Shown: positions 33,609 to 42,362, counted from the stretch's first letter. The stretch: 64,000 nucleotides of DNA from JAPPFW01 sp965231815 (GCA_965231815.1 OZ246890.1:1798001-1862000); one strand, 5' to 3'. The notes: a model not told the origin generated them from the letters alone. Numbers and translations are program-made.

Positions 33609-34388
33609 ATGTTTCTAGCGGTTGACGTCGGTAACACCCAAACCGTTATAGGGGTATTCGAGGGCACGCGGGTAGTGAGACAATGGCGGCTGTCCAGCGG
33701 TCGGGAACGCACCAGGGATGAGTTCTCGATCCTGTTGGGGGGGCTGCTGGCCACAGGCGGTTACCGGGCGGAGGATTTTGACGGAGCGGCGATGTCCTCA
33801 GTCGTGCCCCCGGTGGCTGCTGCGCTGCGGTTATCTCTCGAGGGCTTGGTAGGGACGAGGGTCCTGGCGGTGGGGCCGGGTATCAGGACCGGGATGGCGA
33901 TACAGATCGACAATCCTAGAGAGGTCGGCGCTGATCGAGTGGTTAACTCGGTGGCGGTCAAGGAGCGTTACGGGACGCCGGCCGCGGTGGTCGACTTCGG
34001 TACCGCTACCACCTTTGATGTGGTCGACCGGGATGGCTGTTATATCGGGGGAGCTATCGCTCCGGGCCTCGAAGTGTCACTGGAGGCTCTGGTAAGCGCC
34101 ACCGCAACTCTCCGAAGAGTCGATCTGGTCGAACCGAGGTCGGTGGTGGGGCGGAACACCGTCGAGGCCATCCAGAGTGGTCTCCTTTTCGGGTATGCGG
34201 GTCTGGTAGATGGCATTCTGGGTCGGATAATCGAGGAAATCGGCGGAGGTTCACCGGAAGAGAGCCCTTCCGTCGTTGCCACCGGTGGTATCGCGCCTGT
34301 GATCGTTCCGTACTGCAAGCTTGTCTCCACCCTGGATGAGACCCTTACTCTTGACGGTCTGCGTCTTATCTGGGAGCGGAACCGGTGA
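33609..34388 (+). CDS. coaX: Type III pantothenate kinase CoaX
   Basis: Phosphorylates pantothenate, first step of coenzyme A synthesis, directly using the product of PanC. ASKHA-fold motifs: FLAVDVGNTQTVIGVF (phosphate 1), NPREVGADRVVNSVA, VVDFGTATTFDVVD (phosphate 2), GGAIAPGLEVSLEAL and VVATGG near the end. At 259 residues it is of normal length. Lies 48 bases after panC, same strand. Confidence 0.95.
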   Translation: MFLAVDVGNTQTVIGVFEGTRVVRQWRLSSGRERTRDEFSILLGGLLATGGYRAEDFDGAAMSSVVPPVAAALRLSLEGLVGTRVLAVGPGIRTGMAIQIDNPREVGADRVVNSVAVKERYGTPAAVVDFGTATTFDVVDRDGCYIGGAIAPGLEVSLEALVSATATLRRVDLVEPRSVVGRNTVEAIQSGLLFGYAGLVDGILGRIIEEIGGGSPEESPSVVATGGIAPVIVPYCKLVSTLDETLTLDGLRLIWERNR

Positions 34389-34419
34389 TCCGGCTCGACT
34401 GCGGTACCCTGCGACGGTC

Positions 34420-35949
34420 ATGAGCGATTCCTCGGGTATGCCGAATCAAGAACCAACAACGGGCTCGGAGCTAGCCGATCATCCCTTAACGTCCCAGCGC
34501 CTCGAAAAAGTGGCGCGACTGCGGGCTGAAGGGATTGATCCCTATCCGCTCGGGTATCAACGGGACGCCACCGCTACCGCGCTTCACGAACGATTCGCCG
34601 AGCTTGAACCCGATTCCCGCACAGGACATGTCGTGCAGGTAGCGGGCAGGCTGATGAACATCCGGAGGCTAGGGAGATTGCTGTTCGGCGTCATCCAAGA
34701 CTATTCGGGCCGGATCCAGCTGTTCGTAGATCGGAGAGGATTGCGGGAGGCGGGATTCTCCGCATTCGGCGACCTTGACCAGGGTGATTGGATCTGGGCC
34801 AAGGGTGAGGTTATGACCACCCGCCGTGGTGAACTCAGCATCCACCTCGAAGGCTTTGCGCTTCTGGCGAAGGGCCTACGGCCTCTACCCGACAAGTGGC
34901 ACGGGCTCCGAGACAAGGAACGCCGCTTCCGGAGACGGGAGCTCGACCTGCTGGTCAACCCGGAAGCCAGGCGCATAGCCGAGGCCCGTTCCGCCGTCGT
35001 GTCCGAGTTGCGACACCAGTTCGAAAGGCGAGGGTTTACCGAGGTGGAGACACCCGTATTGCAGGTACTGGCCGGCGGCGCCCTGGCTCGACCCTTCCAG
35101 ACCTATCACAATGCGCTAGGCATCGACATGTACCTGCGGATAGCTACCGAACTGCATTTGAAGCGGCTGGTGGTCGGGGGCATGGAGAGGGTGTTCGAAT
35201 TGGGCAGGGTGTTTCGCAACGAGGGAATCGATTCCCGGCACAATCCGGAGTTCACCACCCTAGAGGCCTACCAGGCGCTGGCGGACTACCACGACATCAT
35301 GCGGCTTATGGAGGAGATTATCCCGGCGGTGTCCGAGCGGGTGTTGGGTGACGCCCTTTTGGTATACCAGGGCCGTCAACTCGATCTCCGTCCGCCCTAC
35401 CCTCGTCTTCCCTTGCTGGAGTTGGTCGGCCGAGCCTTAGGCATCGAGGTTGTGCCCACCATGGCGACACAGGACCTCCAGGATGCCGCTGCCCGCGCCG
35501 GGATAGAAGTCGACGGCCATCCGGGGTTCGGCAAGTTGGTGGAGCAGGTGTTCGATACCCTGGTTGCTCCCGGACTGTGGAACCCGACGTTCGTGATCGA
35601 TCATCCGGTCGACATATCCCCTCTGGCACGCCGCCATCGTTCGGAAGACGGCCTCGTCGAGCGGTTCGAGCTCTACATCGCGGGAAGCGAATACGTGGAC
35701 GCGTTCACCGAACTCAACGATCCTGTGGACCAGCGAGACCGGTTCGAGGCGCAGGCTGCGGCGCGGAGTGCGGGTGATCACTCGGCCCATCCCGTCGACC
35801 AGGATTTCCTACGCGCGTTGGAGGTGGGAATGCCCCCCACGGGAGGTCTCGGTATCGGTGTCGATAGGCTTGTAATGCTGCTCACCGACCAGACCACCTT
35901 ACGAGAGGTGGTTCTCTTCCCGCATCTGAGGCCTGAGGCTTTGAGTTGA
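34420..35949 (+). CDS. lysS: Lysyl-tRNA synthetase, class II
   Basis: Charges tRNA-Lys. N-terminal OB-fold anticodon domain (about 50-155, VAGRLMNIRRLGRLLFGVIQ), class II motif 2 VFELGRVFRNEGIDSRHNPE FTTLE region and motif 3 GGLGIGVDRLVMLLTDQ are clear. The class-specific stretch RIATELHLKRLVVGGMERV supports lysine. ATG at 34420 gives 509 residues; an upstream in-frame start lies inside coaX. In many actinobacteria clpC follows soon after lysS; here a block of about 10.8 kb intervenes. Confidence 0.95.
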   Translation: MSDSSGMPNQEPTTGSELADHPLTSQRLEKVARLRAEGIDPYPLGYQRDATATALHERFAELEPDSRTGHVVQVAGRLMNIRRLGRLLFGVIQDYSGRIQLFVDRRGLREAGFSAFGDLDQGDWIWAKGEVMTTRRGELSIHLEGFALLAKGLRPLPDKWHGLRDKERRFRRRELDLLVNPEARRIAEARSAVVSELRHQFERRGFTEVETPVLQVLAGGALARPFQTYHNALGIDMYLRIATELHLKRLVVGGMERVFELGRVFRNEGIDSRHNPEFTTLEAYQALADYHDIMRLMEEIIPAVSERVLGDALLVYQGRQLDLRPPYPRLPLLELVGRALGIEVVPTMATQDLQDAAARAGIEVDGHPGFGKLVEQVFDTLVAPGLWNPTFVIDHPVDISPLARRHRSEDGLVERFELYIAGSEYVDAFTELNDPVDQRDRFEAQAAARSAGDHSAHPVDQDFLRALEVGMPPTGGLGIGVDRLVMLLTDQTTLREVVLFPHLRPEALS

Positions 35950-36066
35950 GCGCATGGCGCAGGAAAGGAGTCATGAGACCCCCGATCTTCACCGAAACCA
36001 AGAGCGCCGCATGACCCTCCGGGCGTTAGATGGAACCCGCGGAGGCGTTACGTTCCGTGTCGAGAG

Positions 36067-36978
36067 ATGGCCGTCTCCGTGTTGACGGTCGATTGCCACC
36101 TCCATCTGACCGAATCCGCCGAGCAGGCGCCCATCTGGTGGATGGAGGAACTGTACCGCCCGTACGGCGGCGACTACGTCTGGACGGACGGGGCGGCGAT
36201 CGTTCGCATTCTGGACCGGGCGGGGGCCGACATCGGAATGGTCCAGGGTTCCGACATCCGCCGCACCACCTTCCATCCCGACTTTCCGGATCAGCGTAAT
36301 GTGTACGTGCCGAATGATTACACGGCCCGGCAGGTGGCCCGGTTTCCCGACCGGCTGATCGGTGTCGCCAACATCGACCCTTTGAGGGACGTACGAGCCG
36401 GAGTCATCGAGCAGCGTCGTTGCGTGGAAGAGTTGGGCTTCAAGTCCTCGAAGTTTTTGCCTACCTACCAGAACTACTACATCGACGATCCGGCTGTGGC
36501 CCCCATGTTCGAAAGTTGCCTGGAACTCGACATAGTCGCCCATGTGAACACCGGTTACTCGCCGACGATCACCGCGGCCCTCCGGTACGGACACCCGGAA
36601 CGCCTCGACCGGATCGGGATTCGCTACCGCGACCTGCGGGTTCTCGTCTACGTCAATTTCCCGTATGTAGATGAGGGGATCGCGGTAGTGGCTCGCCATC
36701 CCAACTTCTACGCCGACATCGCCTACTTCGTCGGCGCCGGACCGGAGTCCCTCTTCGACGCCCTCGACAAACTTCGGGGCTTGGATGCGCTCGATCGGGT
36801 GGTCTACGGCTCGGACAACAACGACAAGGACCGGACCGGAGGTGGGCAGAGGATCGGAACCCACCTGTTGGACGAGCTAAACGGAGTGGCCGAGCGCAGG
36901 GACCGAGAGCCTTTCGTGGCGGCGCAGATCGAGGGCATCGTGGGCGGTAACGCGCGGCGTCTTTACAAACTGGACTGA
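36067..36978 (+). CDS. Amidohydrolase-2 family protein (COG2159), paralogue 1
   Basis: A 303-residue TIM-barrel hydrolase/decarboxylase. It opens LTVDCHLHLTE with the HxH metal motif, then WWMEELYRPYGGDYVWTDG, GVANIDPLRDV, SSKFLPTYQNYY (lysine of the barrel), LDIVAHVNTGYSP, YVNFPYVDEGIAVVARHPN and VVYGSDNNDK with the final Asp. Family members remove CO2 or hydrolyse lactones and amides. The next gene is a tandem paralogue. Being beside a Grd-type cluster suggests catabolism of a small organic acid or amine, but the substrate is unknown. Confidence 0.8.
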   Translation: MAVSVLTVDCHLHLTESAEQAPIWWMEELYRPYGGDYVWTDGAAIVRILDRAGADIGMVQGSDIRRTTFHPDFPDQRNVYVPNDYTARQVARFPDRLIGVANIDPLRDVRAGVIEQRRCVEELGFKSSKFLPTYQNYYIDDPAVAPMFESCLELDIVAHVNTGYSPTITAALRYGHPERLDRIGIRYRDLRVLVYVNFPYVDEGIAVVARHPNFYADIAYFVGAGPESLFDALDKLRGLDALDRVVYGSDNNDKDRTGGGQRIGTHLLDELNGVAERRDREPFVAAQIEGIVGGNARRLYKLD

Positions 36979-36982
36979 GCCG

Positions 36983-37903
36983 ATGCCCACCGTCGACGTT
37001 CTGCTGTACCTGACCGAAGCCCCTCGCCATGCGCCCGTATGGTGGATGGAGGAGCTCTACCGTCCGTATGGAGGGGAATACCGCTGGACCGACGGCGCGA
37101 CTCTGGTGGATCTTCTCGATCAGGCCGGAATCGAAGTAGGTCTGGCGCATGGTTCGGACATACGTCGCACCACTTTCCATCCGAGCTTTCCGGACGAACA
37201 CGATGTGCACGTGCCCAACGACTACACCGCAGCCCAGTGCGCCGCCTATCCGGGGCGGCTCTACGGAGTGGTGTGTGTGGATCCGTTGCGCGACGTTCGC
37301 CGGGCCACGGAGGAGATCGATCGTTGCGTTCGAGAATACGGGTTCCGCATGATGAAGCTCCTACCCACCTATCACCATCACGATCCCGATGACCGGAGGC
37401 TGGCGCCCGTCTACGAGAAGTGTTTGGAACTCGACATTCCGATCCATACCCATTCGGGGTTCACACCGATCATCAACGCTCCTATGCACCATGCCCGCCC
37501 GGTTCTGCTCGACGAACTCGGGATCCGCTACCGGGAGCTCAAAGTGATTGTCTATCTGGCATTTCCCTACGTGGACGAAGGTATCGCGGTGGTGGCTCGC
37601 CATCCCAACTTCTATGCCGATCTGTCCTACTACGCCGGAGGGGATCCCCGCGATCTCTATGGGGTACTGAACAAACTAAGGAGCCTAGGAGCCCTGGATC
37701 GGGCGGTCTACGGGTCCGATAACAACGACAAACAGAAATCCGGCCCCGGCGGAGTGGCGTCCGGCATTTTCCGCAACGTGAACCGGGTAGCCCGTCAGGT
37801 GGGGGGTTCCGAACTCAGCGCCGCCGAACTCAAGGCCATCATGGGCGGCACGGCCTCCCGTCTCCTGAGAATCCCGGACCGCGTTTCCGCTACGGTTGAA
37901 TGA
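36983..37903 (+). CDS. Amidohydrolase-2 family protein, paralogue 2 lacking the HxH motif
   Basis: A 306-residue tandem copy, four bases after paralogue 1 and clearly alike along the length (WWMEELYRPYGGEYRWTDG, RRTTFHPSFPDEHD, VYGSDNNDK). The N-terminal motif is VDVLLYLTE, so both histidines of HxH are replaced by L and Y. LDIPIHTHSGFTP keeps the central histidines, one more than paralogue 1. It may be catalytically different, metal-free or a non-catalytic partner. Its stop is 20 bases from the end of the converging grdB-like gene. Confidence 0.78.
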   Translation: MPTVDVLLYLTEAPRHAPVWWMEELYRPYGGEYRWTDGATLVDLLDQAGIEVGLAHGSDIRRTTFHPSFPDEHDVHVPNDYTAAQCAAYPGRLYGVVCVDPLRDVRRATEEIDRCVREYGFRMMKLLPTYHHHDPDDRRLAPVYEKCLELDIPIHTHSGFTPIINAPMHHARPVLLDELGIRYRELKVIVYLAFPYVDEGIAVVARHPNFYADLSYYAGGDPRDLYGVLNKLRSLGALDRAVYGSDNNDKQKSGPGGVASGIFRNVNRVARQVGGSELSAAELKAIMGGTASRLLRIPDRVSATVE

Positions 37904-37923
37904 GTGTCTTATTACCCACGGGT

Positions 37924-39243
37924 CTATCTCGACGGGGTCGGCAAGACATCGAAAACCGTCGGTTCTGACACGTTCGCTTCCAGAGCGGTGAGAGCGGTTT
38001 CCACCACCCGCCGTCGATGCTCGAGTTCGTCGGCCTCGTCGAGGCTCGGATCGCCGAAGGGGTGGGTAACGGCGTTGCCCTGGACGATCCGCAGCACTCC
38101 GACCGATTCGGCGAGCGGAACCAGCGCGGTGACCAAGGCGGCCGGGATACCCTGATTCTCGATTGACTTTGCCAGCGTAGACCCGCTACGCGTGCCCGTT
38201 CCTCAGGTAGAGCCCACGATCACCGCCTGCACCCCGTCGTCAATCAGAGAGCGTCCCATCTCGGCGCCTATCCGGGTCATGTCCCGAAGGGATCCCATAT
38301 TGCCGGTGGTGCTCAGCAGGTCGCCATGCAGGGTAAAGCGGCCCTGTTCTTCCAGCGAGCGGGCTGCATCGAGCGGAACCTGACGGTCGGGGTCGAGGTT
38401 GGCGAAACTGGTGTCGATGCCGCCGTGTACCGACTCGAACTCACCTTCCCTGAACCCATCCTTATCGTGGATCGGGTAGGCATACCACTTGGTAGCCCAT
38501 CCCGAAGGCAGCCGGTCGGGGTTGCCGGTCGGAACGATCCCCGCTTCGGTCACCAGCGCCAGCCGGAAGGGCGCGCCCGCCACGATGGGGTCGGACGGCT
38601 CGGCCGGCCCGTACCGGGGAAGGGGCCATTCTGTCTCGTACGGCGCCCCGCGCATCTTGGCGAGCAGCATCTCGATCGCCCTCGTTGACCCTCTAACGGA
38701 TTCGAACGTGTTGCGCCGGAAGCCTTTGGTGAGGGTTCCCTCCTCCTGTGCGGCGCCGAGGCGCCGGCCGCGGCCCAGTTTGGCCACCAGCCGCGCGAGC
38801 CCCTGCAGTGCGGCCCCCATACCGGCGGCGGTCTCGGCGGTGGAAAGAACGGGAACCGAGGCCCGGTACTCGACGGCGCCCGGGCTATCGGCATGGAGCC
38901 CGGTCACGGACGGTATTCCGAGCCGGTCGGTCACGGCTTTGCAGACTGCGCCGCAGGCAAGACCGTACCTACCGGATCCGAATCCCGGACCCGCCACCAC
39001 GATATGGGGCTCGAATCCGGCTATCAGGTCTACCACCTCGTCTACCGCGGCCTCCCCGCGCTCGGCCATGTAGTTGTCGCCGCAGATAACCGTGCCCACG
39101 ATCCGCTCGTCATCTTCCAGCAGGCGGTCCAGGCCCCTACCCGTACCTACCGGTCCCGGTTGAGAGACCGGTCCGCTCCCGGCACGGTCCTCCCCGCCGA
39201 CCCCACCGAAGAACTGGTTTAGATAGTGGACGATCCTGATCAT
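37924..39243 (-). CDS. grdB: Glycine/sarcosine/betaine reductase component B selenoprotein (GrdB-like), UGA = Sec347
   Basis: Substrate-binding selenoprotein of Grd-type reductases, which reductively cleave glycine, sarcosine or betaine and pass a carboxymethyl group to GrdA. The N-terminus MIRIVHYLNQFFGGVGGED, then IVGTVICGDNYMAE and AGPGFGSGRYGLACGAVCKA, are strongly GrdB-like. The frame reaches a UGA at 38203-38205 inside VIVGST-U-GTGTRSGSTLA, where the family has T/S-U-GTCTRCG. It then stays open for 92 residues that also match the family (VPLAESVGVLRIV, THPFGDPSL). Read through, the protein has 439 residues, the family length. A SECIS-like hairpin follows the UGA. The second half of the GTCTRCG motif has G and S for the Cys residues. 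Grd B paralogues differ in substrate (grdB, grdF, grdH); the choice is open. Confidence 0.88.
38175..38191 (-). promoter_or_regulatory. SECIS-like hairpin of the grdB-like gene
   Basis: Minus strand GCGTAGCGGGTCTACGC, an inverted repeat GCGTAG/CTACGC with loop CGGGT, beginning 11 bases after the UGA. Bacterial SECIS elements are hairpins just 3' of the UGA with a G/U-rich tip (GGUC-like in E. coli formate dehydrogenase as I recall); position and GGTCT tip agree. Confidence 0.78.
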
Positions 39244-39250
39244 GGTCCTA

Positions 39251-40585
39251 TCAGTACTCCTCGCCGCGAATGCATGTGTGTCCGAACTGGTGCGTGCTTG
39301 CCAGCACGACCGCTAGCGGGGCTTCGAAGGCCCCCGCAGGATCGTTCTCGATCTGGATCAGGCGTTCTCCGCCGATAACTCGCTCCACGGACTCGAAAAG
39401 GACAGTCTCCTCGTAGTTCCCGGTGCTAACTATGGCATCCGCTTCCGGTACGAAGTGGACGAAGCCCGACTCTCCCGGATTGGCGGCCATCTCCATCGAC
39501 AGCATCGTTGTCGCTACTCCGCGTCGTTCTAGATTCCGGCAAACCATCATGGCATCGACCGCCGGATGTCCTCCCCCGGCGTAGTTGATCAGCGCCCCTT
39601 CCGCTCCCATCATTATCGCCAGGTTGGAGGCATGGTTGGCAAGTCGTTCCTTGGCGGCCCGCGTGTCGCCGTTGGTGAACAGCACCACTCCCCGGAATTC
39701 GATGTCCTTACCGTGACGAGCGTACAGATCCTCGATGATGGCGTGGTTCTGCACCGTATAGGTCAGTTCCCTCATGCAGGCGATAGCGTTCCAGCCGCAC
39801 ACCAGCGCCCCGTCGAGCAACTCGTTCGGATGGATCGGTGTGGGGAGATGTGCGCTGCCACCGATTGCGCCGGCGCCGGGGGCGATCTCGCCATGCAGAA
39901 AGGGGATGGCAAGTTGGTAAAGGTAGACGACTGCAGGCAGGTCTCGCACCCCTGAAGGAGCCAGATCGAAGGTGTCTACCCGGTCGGGTGTCTGACCGAG
40001 GGTGGCGGACGCCAAGTGCCTGGCGGCCTTTAGGCCGGCCAACCTGACCGCCCGATTGTATTCCACCGCCTCCGGAGTTCCCTCGAAGATGTTGTCAGGC
40101 CGGTCGCCGCTCTCGAGAAGGGAGCGGGTCGGTTCGCACGACACCACCACGTTGATGAGTTCGGAGAAGGGAGAGTACCTGGCGGTGGGGCCCGCCATGT
40201 CGAAGATCGCCTCTCGCCAGTAGCGGGGCTCTCCCGGCACCGGACGCGCCGTCTCGACGACCGATACCCCCTTGAGAGCATAGGTGGCGCCGGACCCGAC
40301 CGGTCGGGGGCCGGTAAGGAGGCCCGAGAAGTCGGCGCCTTCCGGATCCACCTTGATCCGCGGCTCGACCGCGTCGATGGCGTTTATGACCCTTACCGGG
40401 TCTCCCGGTCTGACGATACTTACCGATACAGAAGCAAAGTTGGGGTCGTCGGCCAGTATTTCCTCAAGTGCGTCTATGTCGATGGTGAGCACCCCGCCGG
40501 CCAACTCCGTGTGGGAGCCTTCCCTGACCTCGGTGACCTGGAAGGAGCCGATATCCAGTACCTGGCGGAGCGGGCCCGAGTTCAC
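39251..40585 (-). CDS. grdE: Glycine/sarcosine/betaine reductase component B proprotein (GrdE-like)
   Basis: Partner of the B selenoprotein; in the family it is cleaved at an internal cysteine to create a carbonyl group that forms a Schiff base with the amine substrate. Seen: VRPGDPVRVINAIDAVEPRI, FDMAGPTARYSPF, EYNRAVRLAGLKAARHL, HPNELLDGALVCGWNAIACM followed by RELTYTVQNHAIIEDLY, and a C-terminal half with INYAGGGHPAVDAMM. Candidate processing cysteines are C263 and C270; which one is used cannot be decided here. 444 residues. GTG at 40585 overlaps the stop of a 21-codon frame; the grdB-like gene starts seven bases downstream. Confidence 0.87.
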   Translation of the reverse strand: MNSGPLRQVLDIGSFQVTEVREGSHTELAGGVLTIDIDALEEILADDPNFASVSVSIVRPGDPVRVINAIDAVEPRIKVDPEGADFSGLLTGPRPVGSGATYALKGVSVVETARPVPGEPRYWREAIFDMAGPTARYSPFSELINVVVSCEPTRSLLESGDRPDNIFEGTPEAVEYNRAVRLAGLKAARHLASATLGQTPDRVDTFDLAPSGVRDLPAVVYLYQLAIPFLHGEIAPGAGAIGGSAHLPTPIHPNELLDGALVCGWNAIACMRELTYTVQNHAIIEDLYARHGKDIEFRGVVLFTNGDTRAAKERLANHASNLAIMMGAEGALINYAGGGHPAVDAMMVCRNLERRGVATTMLSMEMAANPGESGFVHFVPEADAIVSTGNYEETVLFESVERVIGGERLIQIENDPAGAFEAPLAVVLASTHQFGHTCIRGEEY

Positions 40586-40647
40586 CGTGACGATCCCTTC
40601 ACGACCAGGCGGTGGTCGGGACGTTCCGTGTAGACGACGCGCCTCAT
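40582..40647 (-). CDS. 21-codon bridging open frame MRRVVYTERPDHRLVVKGSS-R
   Basis: Starts inside the stop of the beta-keto acid cleavage gene (ATGA) and ends inside the GTG of the grdE-like gene (GTGA). Both overlaps are exact, so a ribosome could pass straight through. It may be a coupling device between the two genes or a real micro-protein. No family recognised. Confidence 0.35.
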   Translation of the reverse strand: MRRVVYTERPDHRLVVKGSSR

Positions 40648-41609
40648 ATAACCTGTGGCAGTCCGAGCATCCGGCGTGCCTGAGCGGGGGTGGCGATCTC
40701 GCGGTTCATCTCTTCGGCGACGCGACGTATCCGGCTCACCAACTGCCCGTTGCCGCTGGCCTTTTCTCCCCGCCGGAAGTAGATGTTGTCTTCCAGTCCT
40801 ACCCGCACATGGCCGCCGAGGAGGATTCCCAGGACGTTCATCGGGATCTGAAAGGGTCCGGTCCCGATGACCGAGAAAAGGGCGCCGGACGGCAACTCGT
40901 TGATGAGCGACATGAGGTTGGCAGGGGTCGGGAAGGACGCCGTCTGCGCGCCGAGGACGAACTGGACCATGTATGGAGGGGTGACATTCTCGTTGTATAT
41001 GAGGTCTCGAAGTACCCAGTACTGGCCCGGGTCGTAGATCTCGAGTTCAGGCTTCATACCCCGTTCCACGATTATGGACGCGTAGTGGTTGATCTCGCCG
41101 TAGGTTGTCCCGCTGCACATGTCGTATTCGATCGGCCCGCGGGGGTGCGGTAGGTGGGCGGGACGCTCCGGCATGGTGAAACTTGACACGAATGGACCGA
41201 GGTTGAGAGTCGCCACGTCGGGCGCCGGGTCGGAGAACAACGGGGAGTAGCGTTCTTCGGTGGTCAGAGTCGGACCACCACCGGTGCTGTTGTTGATTAT
41301 CACGTCGGGGCACTGCTCGCGGATCATCCGGTTCACGCGCCCGTAGTCCTCCGGGTTCCCGCTGCACTGGCTCCAGTCCTGCGGGTCCCTGACGTGCACA
41401 TGGATCTGTGAAGCTCCTGCTTCGTATGCCTGGCGCGCTTCCTCGGCTTGCTCCTCGGGTGTCTCCGGTAGGGCGGGATTCGACTCCTTGCCGTGGCCGC
41501 CTCCGCTTATGGCAGCGGTGATGATCAAGGGCGGAAACGCGCTACGGGCTGTTTTCCGCATCCAGAGATACGGGTCACGAAAGTCCCAGGTTGCTTCGAT
41601 TTCACCCAT
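40644..41609 (-). CDS. Beta-keto acid cleavage enzyme (BKACE/Kce, DUF849)
   Basis: Zinc TIM-barrel enzyme that transfers an acyl part of a beta-keto acid to acetyl-CoA, giving acetoacetate and a new acyl-CoA. Motifs: FPPLIITAAISGGGHGKESN, QIHVHVRDPQDWSQ (zinc His pair), DVIINNSTGGG, MPERPAHLPHPRGP and GHVRVGLEDNIYFRRGEKAS. 321 residues. ATG at 41609 is preceded by AAAGGGA; the frame could start 24 bases earlier. Known substrates in the family include 3-keto-5-aminohexanoate, dehydrocarnitine and others. First gene of the minus-strand unit with grdE- and grdB-like genes. Confidence 0.87.
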   Translation of the reverse strand: MGEIEATWDFRDPYLWMRKTARSAFPPLIITAAISGGGHGKESNPALPETPEEQAEEARQAYEAGASQIHVHVRDPQDWSQCSGNPEDYGRVNRMIREQCPDVIINNSTGGGPTLTTEERYSPLFSDPAPDVATLNLGPFVSSFTMPERPAHLPHPRGPIEYDMCSGTTYGEINHYASIIVERGMKPELEIYDPGQYWVLRDLIYNENVTPPYMVQFVLGAQTASFPTPANLMSLINELPSGALFSVIGTGPFQIPMNVLGILLGGHVRVGLEDNIYFRRGEKASGNGQLVSRIRRVAEEMNREIATPAQARRMLGLPQVI

Positions 41610-41729
41610 GTTGTCCCTTTTCGCGCCAATCAACCGTCCGACCGGCTCCGTACGGTTTCGAGGAGTCGCCGACCGATCCGGTACATAACCTACCCTATTT
41701 CTTAGACCTTACCTGTCACGACGGGCTGG

Positions 41730-42089
41730 CTAGGAGGCGAGTGGTTCCAGCTTGGACAGCAGGTCCGAGACGTGCGCCAGGTAGTCCTCGACGGTTTCGC
41801 CGGGCAGCCAGCCTTCATAGAGGTTGGTGTGTAGGGCGCCTGCCAGGCCGAACGCGGTCCGAATGTCCCGGTCTCCGGTCTCGTCCGCTAGGCGGTTGAC
41901 CACGCGCCATAGCTGGTGATGTCCACCGTGGGGCCATCCTCGGGCCTCGGCGATGCTCTTGACCATCTGAGCAGCGGCGCCCTAGCCCTTCTCGGAGGCT
42001 TGCAGCAGGTCGCCCTCGGCTAGGTAGGTCCGGGCTCTGGCCAGAAACTCCCGTCCGGTAGTGTTGTAGTATCTTGTCTTAGTAGTCAT
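41730..42089 (-). pseudogene. PaREP1-like protein gene with an amber stop at codon 36
   Basis: ATG at 42089 opens REFLARARTYLAEGDLLQAS, then EKG, TAG (41982-41984) and GAAAQMVKSIAEARGWPHG, running in one frame to 41730. The EKG-x-GAAA context normally has Trp (TGG) in this family, so TAG is best read as a one-base nonsense change. Without the stop the protein would be 119 residues, helical, HEPN-like. A second start at the internal ATG (41966) could still make the last 78 residues. Confidence 0.6.
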
Positions 42090-42096
42090 GGGGATA

Positions 42097-42362
42097 TCAT
42101 ATCGTAATTGTGGGTAAATGAAGCAGCCGGGCGACGGTGTTTCTCAACAGGTCGGCCGTCTCGTCTTCAGCCACGACCAGCGCGCCATAGCGCTCCATGT
42201 CGAGCCGGTTGGGCGCGTGGTGAGGGAACCGGGAACCGCATGTCGGTGTTGATGATGGGGGTCATTCCGGTGAAGAAGTGAACCGGGATGTCGAGTTTCC
42301 AAGGCCTTCTCGTAGATAGGATCGAGTCTACGGTCACTCTTGTGGTGCTCGCCGCGGCAGTC
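42097..42362 (-). pseudogene. Frameshifted fragment of a third amidohydrolase paralogue
   Basis: Minus strand reads SDRRLDPIYEKALE, then after one extra A switches frame to LDIPVHFFTGMTPIINTDM, then again to HHAPNRLDMERYGALV and ends LLRNTVARLLHLP before TGA. These line up with DDRRLAPVYEKCLELDIPI, GFTPIINAPMHHARP and the C-terminal TASRLLRIP of the gene at 36983. At least two frameshifts and a loss of about 130 central residues. Confidence 0.7.

Noticed and set aside
41982..41984. The TAG in the PaREP1-like gene as pyrrolysine
   Set aside because: The context calls for Trp (TGG), one base away; no methylamine methyltransferase or pyl gene is present.
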